Positions 1-5,293 of a stretch of DNA of 5,293 nucleotides are shown here, piece after piece (the stretch's first letter is position 1; the number at the start of each line of letters is the position of its first letter). The position numbers were made by a program, and so were the translations under genes. The stretch lies in NCBI GenBank assembly GCA_946886675.1, contig CAMPIZ010000149.1:1-5293 (forward strand), given 5' to 3'. This DNA is from an uncultured Flavobacterium sp. (GTDB lineage: Bacteria > Bacteroidota > Bacteroidia > Flavobacteriales > Flavobacteriaceae). A model generated the notes under the pieces. It did not search any database, was not told the DNA's origin, and saw only the letters and a list, made by a program, of their open reading frames with translations.

Positions 1-102
1 CTTTTTCAAGTCTTTCCAATAATCATTTATAAAATCACAATAACCGGTTGGCAAACCATGTGCAAGATCAAAGCCGTTACCTATAATAACAAGTCTATTC
101 AT
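1..102 (-). CDS. AbiH-family phage abortive infection protein, N-terminal fragment (runs off left edge)
   Basis: My own translation of the minus strand from the ATG at 102-100 gives 34 uninterrupted codons up to the window edge. It starts MNRLVIIGNGFDLAHGLPTG and continues with YCDFINDYW. The pattern LxIIGNGFDLAHGLPTxYxDF is the characteristic N-terminus of the AbiH family (Lactococcus abortive-infection protein AbiH and many Bacteroidetes homologues). Family members are usually several hundred residues long, so about nine tenths of the gene lies outside the window. AbiH proteins are linked to phage defence, but their biochemical activity is poorly defined. The gene is divergent from the alpha/beta hydrolase, with 122 bp between the two starts, and a TAnnTTTG element sits about 20 nt upstream of the ATG. 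The start is supported because the conserved glycine-rich segment begins only a few residues later. Whether the full gene is intact cannot be seen. Confidence 0.8.
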   Translation of the reverse strand, partial: MNRLVIIGNGFDLAHGLPTGYCDFINDYWKDLKK

Positions 103-122
103 ATAAAGGTGTGTTAGTATTT

Positions 123-130
123 CAAATATA
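123..130 (-). promoter_or_regulatory. Candidate -7 element (TAnnTTTG) for the AbiH-family gene
   Basis: Read on the minus strand, the bases are TATATTTG, an exact match to the Bacteroidetes sigma-A -7 consensus TAnnTTTG. It lies 20 nt upstream of the AbiH-family ATG, which would give a 5' leader of roughly 15 nt. I see no TTG at the usual 17-23 nt upstream; the nearest is only about 9 nt away. The -33 half is therefore weak or absent. In AT-rich DNA such an 8-mer can occur by chance. Confidence 0.4.
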
Positions 131-174
131 ACTATTTAACAAAAATTTGCTTAGCCTTTTTTATACATAAAAAC

Positions 175-182
175 TATTTTTG
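175..182 (+). promoter_or_regulatory. Candidate -7 element (TAnnTTTG) for the alpha/beta hydrolase
   Basis: The bases TATTTTTG match the Bacteroidetes -7 consensus TAnnTTTG and lie 42 nt before the TTG start codon. A TTTG at 146-149 could serve as the -33 element, but the 25 nt spacer is longer than the usual 17-23. Transcription would begin near 188-190, giving a leader of about 36 nt that contains the C-rich patch at 194-208. The two divergent -7 candidates are about 45 bp apart, so the promoters could interfere with each other. Confidence 0.4.
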
Positions 183-224
183 CATATAACACACCCCTAA
201 CCCCTCCCAAACTGAATCTGAAAC

Positions 225-1007
225 TTGAAACATATACACTACAAAAATATAAGCCTGAGCTATACAGACATAGGAACAGGCAATGCAATAGTATTACTAC
301 ACGGCTTTCTGGAAAATAGCACTATGTGGGAACACTATGTAGCTGATTTTTCCAAACAGTATCGTGTTATTACCATAGACCTTTTAGGGCATGGACAAAC
401 CGATTGTATAGGCTACATACATACTATGGAAGATATGGCCGATGCGGTATATGCGGTTTTAAACGAACTGAATATAAAAGAAGGAGTATTTGTGGGCCAC
501 TCTATGGGCGGGTATGTGTCGCTCGCTTTTGCTGAGCTTTATCCTGACATGGTTAAAGGTATTGCATTACAAAACTCAACATCTAAACCTGACAGCGAAG
601 AACGAAAGCTGAACCGTGACAGGGCTATTAAGGCTGTAAAGCAAAATTACACCAGTTTTGTACGCCTATCTATTGCCAATCTTTTTAGTGAAGAAAACCG
701 TGAACGATTGGCCGCAGAAATAGAAAATGTGCGCAACGAAGCGCTTAAAACACCTGTACAGGGCATAGTAGCGGCACTGGAAGGAATGAAAGTTAGAAAA
801 GACCGTGAGATGCTGCTGCATACGGCAACATTTCCGGTGTTACTTATTTTAGGAAAAAAAGACCCTGTAATGAACTATCAGGAAAACCTGAGCCAGCTTA
901 AAGGTACTAATGCAAAGCTTATTACCTATCCCGATGGACACATGGCCCATATAGAAAACAGGGAAGCGCTTACCAGAGATTTACTGGAGTTTTTTACAAC
1001 GTGCTGA
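225..1007 (+). CDS. Alpha/beta hydrolase fold protein (TTG start)
   Basis: A 260-residue cytoplasmic hydrolase; no signal peptide is seen. Visible alpha/beta hydrolase landmarks are the first strand and oxyanion-hole HGF at residues 26-28 (IVLLHGFLENSTMW), the DLLGHG loop at 52-57, the nucleophile elbow GHSMGG at 91-96 with Ser93, the acid in GKKDP (Asp213), and the base in DGHMAHIE (His239, the first of two histidines). A complete catalytic triad means it should be active. A variable helical cap lies at about 120-195. The length is typical of the family. The substrate cannot be deduced: esterase, lactonase, C-C bond hydrolase and MenH-like roles are all open. The start is TTG at 225-227. An in-frame TGA lies at 219-221, and the first in-frame ATG (codon 34) would remove the first strand and the oxyanion loop, so TTG is the only sensible start. 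The gene converges on the nuclease gene. Confidence 0.9.
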   Translation: MKHIHYKNISLSYTDIGTGNAIVLLHGFLENSTMWEHYVADFSKQYRVITIDLLGHGQTDCIGYIHTMEDMADAVYAVLNELNIKEGVFVGHSMGGYVSLAFAELYPDMVKGIALQNSTSKPDSEERKLNRDRAIKAVKQNYTSFVRLSIANLFSEENRERLAAEIENVRNEALKTPVQGIVAALEGMKVRKDREMLLHTATFPVLLILGKKDPVMNYQENLSQLKGTNAKLITYPDGHMAHIENREALTRDLLEFFTTC

Positions 1008-1015
1008 TCCCATTT

Positions 1016-1038
1016 CAATACTTTACAAAAGTAAATTG
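1016..1038. terminator. Weak AT-rich hairpin between convergent genes
   Basis: The 55 bp between the two convergent stop codons contain an imperfect inverted repeat. The left arm CAATACTTT (1016-1024) and right arm AAAGTAAATTG (1028-1038) pair with a 3-nt loop and a 2-nt bulge. It sits where a shared bidirectional terminator would be expected. However, the stem is AT-rich and no good U-tract follows it on either strand, so it is at best a weak terminator. Confidence 0.22.
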
Positions 1039-1062
1039 AGAAGCCTCATAACAGTTTCATTA

Positions 1063-3837
1063 CTAATCCATTTTTTCCTCAAAAGCAATTTCCGGATTTA
1101 GTATTTCATTGATAAGGCTTACCAGTTGTGTTCTAAATTCATCAAGTATGGTGGTGTCAATCACATTAATAGCAGGTATACTACGTTCTATATTATCTTT
1201 AAAACAAAAGTTCATAAATCCGGTTTTCATGTTTTTAAAAGATATAATACCAGCTTCTGTTTCCAGGCCGTTGGCATTTTCCTCACGCATAAAAGCATAC
1301 GTCAGCAACTGTATTATTTTTTCATTCTTAATATCAAGCGGCAGTCCTTCCCAGCTTTTTAAAACAAGGTTTCCTTTATCTACCCTTCCTGTTTTATAAT
1401 CTACTATTCTTATTTTACCGTTACGTTGTTCTATACGGTCAATATTCCCTGAAATTTTTACGGGATAAGGCAGCCTTTCATCATGCAGCCAGCGTTCATA
1501 AGTCTGCTCCAGCGCAAGTACTTTTAGAGCATCGCCTTCCTGTAATAACCTCTTTTCATTTTTAAGCAGATTGTGCACATTCCGTTTGGCAACTTCAAAA
1601 GCCAGCAGGTTACGCCCCTTTTTAATTTCCCCTTCTTTATAAACCAGAACAAACTGCTTCATTACCTCATCATCGGTAACTGCAGCCATACTTTCTATAT
1701 CGTGTACAGAAAGAAATTTATTTATATAGGGCCTGTATAATTCTTCAAGAGCGCCATGAATAATAGTACCCAGTGTATTAAGCGCTATGCTCTCTTCTAC
1801 CTCATCTGCTTCCCTTATGCGAAGCACTCTTTGATAATAAAACTGAATTGGATTTCTTATATAACTGGTTAGTGCCGAAGGAGAAAAGCCTTTGTGGGTA
1901 GCTATCTCTTTTAGCCTTTCCATTACCGCTTCTGATTTTCTTATAACCATAGGCTCATAAGCCCTGTCGGGCAAATAGGCATTATATATTGTGCTTGTAA
2001 GGTTATGCGCCTGTTTTTTCTCTATCTCCAGCTGGGTAAGAAAGCGGCTTCGCTCTCCTGCATCAAGCCCCTCACTTTCTGTATTATAAAGCAGGTAAAT
2101 ATTTTTTGCCCTCATGAGCAAATGGTAAAAGTGATAGCTGTAAATAGCATCCTTTTCTTTATATGTAGGCAGTCCAAGCTCACGCTTTACATCATAAGGT
2201 ATAAATGAATTTTGAGTTTTACCCGAAGGAAATTTCCCCTCATTCATAGAAGTTATTATTACATTCTCAAAATCCAGCACACGGCTTTCCAGCACTCCCA
2301 TTATCTGAAGTCCCGAGAGAGGTTCCCCTTCAAAAGATACTTCAGCCAGATCGGCTACCTGTTTGTAAATTGTATGCAGGATGGTAAGGTTGTCCATTTC
2401 CGGATGCGCCTGTGCATAATTGATAAGCTTATTAATTACCTTAAATACAGAATACAAAAAGGCTTTGGCTATTTTTTCTTCTTCATTATCGTTACCTAAA
2501 AATGACTTTATAGTAAGTAGTATTTTAGACAACCTGTCCAGCACTGAAAGCACATCATTTTCCCAGCGTTCAAAAAGAAGTCTGAAAAACGGAGAAGTCT
2601 CACCCTGTATTTCGAATAGTTTATTTAATGAAAAAAAGGTGATATTATTTTTATTGATGGTATCCACCAGTTTTGCAGCACCGGAATGCGGTTCTATCAA
2701 CGGATGCGTGAGTATATCCAGCACTTCGCGATAGTAAAGCGTGTAACTTTTTTCATTGCGGTTTATTGCATTAATATGCAGTTTGAACAGTTTTTGCACA
2801 AGCAGTTGTGCAGGATTGTTCTTGCTGCTGTACCCCATAGTGATATTGAGGCTACCTACACTTTGCGGCAAACTGTATAAAATTGGAATAAGCATATTTT
2901 CTTCGCCCAGTACCAAAGCAGTTTTATCAAGGCTATGCCCTGCTTCCTGCAGCTTTTCTATAATCTGTCCCGCAATTTTGGCCTGCCCCACCGTTTTTGG
3001 CGTACCAATTATCTTTATGTTTTTTTCTTTTGTAAAATCATTGGTAATCCATTCAAAGGGCTGTGTACGATATTCCCTCCAGGATTGCTTAAACCTTCTT
3101 ATAAAAAGCCCTGCATCATGATATGGATCGTTTAAAAAAGCCTCATCTATATCCCAGTAAATCTCTGCCTGATCTGCGGAAAGCAAGTGCCTTATTATTT
3201 TTTCTTCTGCAGCATTAAGCGCATTAAAGCCTGCAAAAATTAATTTATGTTTTACAAAAGCATTAGAAAAATGATGAATATTCTCTACGGCTTCCCTGTA
3301 CATAAGTCCCTGATATCCTATTCCTTTTTTAAACAGGTGTGCATATAAAGATTCATAATATAAAGGCAGCAGGTTCCAGAATTCAAGATAGTTTTCTATC
3401 ATGGTCGTTCTGTTATTCACATCCAGGGACCAGTGCTTTATATCTTCGATATCCTTTAGGTAAGAGAGTACATGTTTTGGATTAAGCAGGTATCGGTCTA
3501 TTTCATTAAAATCCTGCAAGAGTGTTTTGCCCCAGTTTGCAAAAGTTTCAAAAGGCTGCTGCTTTTCTTTTTCTGTAACGGAGAGGTATACATTATAAAA
3601 CTCAAAAAGGAGCTCTATAGCATCAATGGAGCGAATCCCGGCGACATCCTGTACAAAATCCTCAATGCTGATAATCTGCGGAGCAAAAACAGTTTTTGTA
3701 AGCCTGCGTTTCAGGGCTTCGAGAAGAAAAACCTTCGCCCTTTTATTAGGAAGAATAATAACAATATCCTGAATACTATCAGGATAACTGCTAACAATCT
3801 TTTCGCTTAGCTTGTCTAAAAAGGTATTTTGCGTCAT
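1063..3837 (-). CDS. AddB-like PD-(D/E)XK nuclease with inactivated helicase body
   Basis: A 924-residue protein resembling the AddB subunit of AddAB helicase-nucleases, which process double-strand breaks for recombination. The N-terminus has DIVIILPNKRA (24-34), like the helicase strand after motif I, but no Walker A GxGKT, so the helicase body seems unable to use ATP. Residues 509-600 follow the UvrD-like C-terminal pattern: LQIMGVLESRVLDFENVII, then MNEGKFP (531-537), LGLPT (554-558) and YHLLMRAK. The C-terminus carries a RecB-type nuclease: SPSALTSYIRNP (652-663), H694 in LGTIIHGALEELY, E777, D800 in GNIDRIE, D813 and K815 in VDYKTG, and Q843/Y847 in QLLTY. All expected catalytic residues are present. 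Cys878 appears to be the only cysteine, so the AddB iron-sulfur cluster cannot form. The start ATG is the only early one; the next Met is at residue 146. No addA-like gene is visible in the window. Confidence 0.88.
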   Translation of the reverse strand: MTQNTFLDKLSEKIVSSYPDSIQDIVIILPNKRAKVFLLEALKRRLTKTVFAPQIISIEDFVQDVAGIRSIDAIELLFEFYNVYLSVTEKEKQQPFETFANWGKTLLQDFNEIDRYLLNPKHVLSYLKDIEDIKHWSLDVNNRTTMIENYLEFWNLLPLYYESLYAHLFKKGIGYQGLMYREAVENIHHFSNAFVKHKLIFAGFNALNAAEEKIIRHLLSADQAEIYWDIDEAFLNDPYHDAGLFIRRFKQSWREYRTQPFEWITNDFTKEKNIKIIGTPKTVGQAKIAGQIIEKLQEAGHSLDKTALVLGEENMLIPILYSLPQSVGSLNITMGYSSKNNPAQLLVQKLFKLHINAINRNEKSYTLYYREVLDILTHPLIEPHSGAAKLVDTINKNNITFFSLNKLFEIQGETSPFFRLLFERWENDVLSVLDRLSKILLTIKSFLGNDNEEEKIAKAFLYSVFKVINKLINYAQAHPEMDNLTILHTIYKQVADLAEVSFEGEPLSGLQIMGVLESRVLDFENVIITSMNEGKFPSGKTQNSFIPYDVKRELGLPTYKEKDAIYSYHFYHLLMRAKNIYLLYNTESEGLDAGERSRFLTQLEIEKKQAHNLTSTIYNAYLPDRAYEPMVIRKSEAVMERLKEIATHKGFSPSALTSYIRNPIQFYYQRVLRIREADEVEESIALNTLGTIIHGALEELYRPYINKFLSVHDIESMAAVTDDEVMKQFVLVYKEGEIKKGRNLLAFEVAKRNVHNLLKNEKRLLQEGDALKVLALEQTYERWLHDERLPYPVKISGNIDRIEQRNGKIRIVDYKTGRVDKGNLVLKSWEGLPLDIKNEKIIQLLTYAFMREENANGLETEAGIISFKNMKTGFMNFCFKDNIERSIPAINVIDTTILDEFRTQLVSLINEILNPEIAFEEKMD

Positions 3838-3840
3838 GGT

Positions 3841-3879
3841 ATAAAAATAAAAAAACGCCCCGAATATTCGGGGCGTTTT
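3841..3879 (-). terminator. Strong intrinsic terminator of the ompA-family gene
   Basis: Bases 3852-3879 form a perfect 28-bp palindrome centred between 3865 and 3866. Its GC-rich arms CGCCCC and GGGGCG flank a GAATATTC centre. Read on the minus strand, it begins about 20 nt after the OmpA stop codon and is followed by a T-tract broken by single A's (the A-rich run at 3841-3855). This is a classic Rho-independent terminator for the OmpA-family transcript. The symmetric arms with A-run and T-run on both sides would also work in the opposite direction. The T-tract ends 4 nt before the ATG of the downstream nuclease gene, which is unusually tight. Confidence 0.92.
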
Positions 3880-3899
3880 ACATTTATATCAGGGAATAA

Positions 3900-5291
3900 T
3901 TATTCTTTGATAAGCTTAACTTCTACCCTTCTGTTTTGTGCTTTACCAGCAGCAGTTTTGTTTGTAGCGATTGGCTGAGTTTCACCAAATCCTACAGATC
4001 TTAATCTGCCTGCATCGATACCATGCTCGATTAGGTAAGTTTTAACAGCAGCAGCTCTGTTTTCAGAAAGTGTCTGGTTAAGTGCATTGCTACCATCGCT
4101 GTCAGTGTGTCCTTCAAGGCTGAATTTAGCCTGAGGGTACTCTTTAAGTATATTCTTCATGTTCTCAAGAACAGGGATAGTCTCATCCTTAAATGTAGAT
4201 TTACCACTATTGAAAAGAATAGTTCTTGCATAGTCGTTAAGTTGCTTCATTACTTCTTCAGTAACTTCAGGACAACCACGGTTAGCAGTAGTACCTTTTA
4301 CTTCAGGGCAAAGATCATCTTTGTCAAGTACACCATCACCATCAGCATCTGGCCAAGGGCAACCACCGTTTTCTTTAGGACCAGCTTCTGTAGGACACTT
4401 ATCGTCTTTATCAGCTACACCGTCTCCGTCACTGTCAGGACAACCCTGAAGACTTGCAAGACCTGCTACATCCGGACAAGCATCGTTTCTGTCAGCTATA
4501 CCATCACCGTCAGTATCAGGACAACCCTGGAACTGCTGAAGACCTGCTTCATTAGGACATTGGTCATCTTTATCAGGAATACCGTCTCCGTCAGTATCAG
4601 GACATCCCTGGAACTGCTCAAGACCTGGCTCTTCAGGACACATATCATCTTTATCATAGATACCATCTTTATCAGTATCTTTTCCGCCAAACTTAAACGT
4701 TATACCTGCCATGTGCTGGAAGTGAGAAGGAAGGTCTCTTCTGTCGTCAGCAAATGATTTTTTGTAACCAGACTGAAGTGTTAAAGCTACATTCTCAGTA
4801 AACCAGAAGTTAAGTTGAGCACCAAAGTTAAAAGTAGCTTCACCTTTGTCATCAAGCCATGTATAACCACCACCTACGTATAGAGCAGGGTCAAACCAGC
4901 CAGTGTTTAAAAGGCCTCCAAGGCTGTATTTAGCAGCACCATCAAGTCCGTAATAGGTTAAATCACCAGGATTAGAAACCACAATTGCACCATTAGGGTC
5001 ACGCTCTACAAATTTATCAATTTTGTTAACCGATCCTGTAATTCCAACCGATAGGTTAGAACCAAGGTAACGGGATACATTTAGGTAAGATACTGAAGGA
5101 AGGATATTCCAGTGATCCTGTGCATTAAAGAATTCACTAAACCTGTCTCCAAAGTCTTCTGCAACACTTGTACGGGTATCAACCGCATTGACACCGAAAG
5201 AGATAGCCCATGGGTTGTTCTCGTCCTGCGCGTGAGCACTAACACCCACTGCCATACATGCAGCAACGATTAGTTTGTTAAGATGTTTCAT
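3900..5291 (-). CDS. OmpA-family outer-membrane protein with TSP3 repeats
   Basis: A complete 463-residue envelope protein. Residues 1-21 form a signal peptide (K-rich start, hydrophobic core, AHA before Gln22) for signal peptidase I. Residues 22 to about 203 look like an eight-stranded OmpA-type barrel, ending in the aromatic strand [10 protein letters not shown]. Residues 205-340 hold five thrombospondin type 3 repeats with DxDxDG calcium-binding motifs and ten cysteines in five CP...CP pairs 12 residues apart. Residues 345-463 are an OmpA_C peptidoglycan-binding domain with EGHTDSDG (393-400) and LSENRAAAV (408-416). D397 and R412 are 15 apart, matching the diaminopimelate-binding pair known in OmpA proteins. 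The expected role is to tether the outer membrane to peptidoglycan, with the calcium-stiffened repeats as a spacer. Such proteins are abundant in Flavobacterium. The promoter lies beyond the right edge, only 2 bp upstream of the ATG being present. Confidence 0.95.
   Translation of the reverse strand: MKHLNKLIVAACMAVGVSAHAQDENNPWAISFGVNAVDTRTSVAEDFGDRFSEFFNAQDHWNILPSVSYLNVSRYLGSNLSVGITGSVNKIDKFVERDPNGAIVVSNPGDLTYYGLDGAAKYSLGGLLNTGWFDPALYVGGGYTWLDDKGEATFNFGAQLNFWFTENVALTLQSGYKKSFADDRRDLPSHFQHMAGITFKFGGKDTDKDGIYDKDDMCPEEPGLEQFQGCPDTDGDGIPDKDDQCPNEAGLQQFQGCPDTDGDGIADRNDACPDVAGLASLQGCPDSDGDGVADKDDKCPTEAGPKENGGCPWPDADGDGVLDKDDLCPEVKGTTANRGCPEVTEEVMKQLNDYARTILFNSGKSTFKDETIPVLENMKNILKEYPQAKFSLEGHTDSDGSNALNQTLSENRAAAVKTYLIEHGIDAGRLRSVGFGETQPIATNKTAAGKAQNRRVEVKLIKE
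4272..4679 (-). repeat. Tandem 81-bp TSP3 coding repeats (five units)
   Basis: Inside the OmpA-family gene, five tandem units code for thrombospondin type 3 repeats. The first cysteine of each pair falls at residues 218, 245, 272, 299 and 328: a 27-residue (81-bp) period, with the last step lengthened by two residues by a Trp-Pro insertion ([10 protein letters not shown]). Two adjacent units, 4501-4581 and 4582-4662, agree at about 66 of 81 bases by my hand alignment. The three units nearest the barrel are most alike ([15 protein letters not shown]), and the units toward the OmpA domain are more diverged. Such DNA can expand or contract by recombination or slippage. Confidence 0.9.
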
Positions 5292-5293
5292 AC

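Noticed and set aside
1..1007. AbiH gene plus alpha/beta hydrolase as a two-gene defence system
   Set aside because: They are divergent, not co-transcribed, and the hydrolase looks like an ordinary intact metabolic enzyme. Nothing in the sequence beyond proximity ties them together.
2420..3121. Several plus-strand open frames of 64-121 codons antisense to the nuclease gene
   Set aside because: Their products look like low-complexity Ser/Phe/Leu/Cys strings with no recognisable domain, and the opposite strand carries a continuous, well-motivated 924-residue gene.
3852..3879. The perfect palindrome as an operator or a recombination/attachment site
   Set aside because: Position just after a stop codon, GC-rich arms and a following T-tract on the minus strand are fully explained by an intrinsic terminator. 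No duplicate copy is present in the window.
4272..4679. Tandem repeats as a CRISPR-like array
   Set aside because: The repeats are in frame, code for TSP3 motifs with conserved cysteines and aspartates, and have no unique spacers.
4107..4757. A 216-codon open frame on the plus strand, antisense to the OmpA-family gene
   Set aside because: It lies wholly over the TSP3 repeats and the start of the OmpA domain. Its repetitive Thr/Ile/Ser-rich product mirrors the 81-bp repeats read backwards. No promoter or family resemblance is seen; it is a shadow of the repeat array.
5256..5258. Possible lipoprotein lipobox (V-A-A-C12) in the OmpA-family signal peptide
   Set aside because: Only about five hydrophobic residues lie between the last lysine and Cys12, too short for a lipoprotein signal core. 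A good signal peptidase I site (AHA before Gln22) follows, and the next domain is a barrel.

Overview
The window looks like a stretch of chromosome from a member of the Flavobacteriaceae, probably Flavobacterium or a close relative. The reasons are low GC, TAnnTTTG-type promoter matches with no clear Shine-Dalgarno sequences, an OmpA protein built of barrel, TSP3 repeats and OmpA_C domain, and a very divergent AddB-like nuclease of the kind seen in Bacteroidetes. The genus is inferred from protein style, not from a marker gene.

Layout from left to right: (i) 1-102, minus strand, the first 34 codons of an AbiH-family (phage abortive infection) gene that runs off the left edge. (ii) 103-224, a short divergent intergenic region with a candidate Bacteroidetes-type -7 element for each direction and a C-rich patch. 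(iii) 225-1007, plus strand, a complete alpha/beta hydrolase starting at TTG. (iv) 1008-1062, a short convergent gap with at most a weak hairpin. (v) 1063-3837, minus strand, a 924-residue AddB-like protein with a helicase-like body that appears inactive and an intact C-terminal RecB-type PD-(D/E)XK nuclease. (vi) 3838-3899, a gap filled by a strong GC-rich palindromic terminator whose T-tract ends 4 nt before the nuclease start codon. (vii) 3900-5291, minus strand, a complete OmpA-family outer-membrane protein with signal peptide, barrel, five TSP3 calcium-binding repeats and a peptidoglycan-binding OmpA domain.

The genes do not form an obvious single pathway. The OmpA protein should be a highly expressed envelope component, and its terminator insulates it from the nuclease gene. 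The nuclease is probably one subunit of an AddAB-type recombination machine whose helicase partner is not in the window. The hydrolase is a general metabolic enzyme of unknown substrate, transcribed away from the AbiH gene. I see no clear evidence for a new multi-gene system. The points most worth following are the AbiH gene at the edge, the AddB-like protein that lacks both a Walker A motif and the iron-sulfur cysteines, and the terminator that touches the next start codon.
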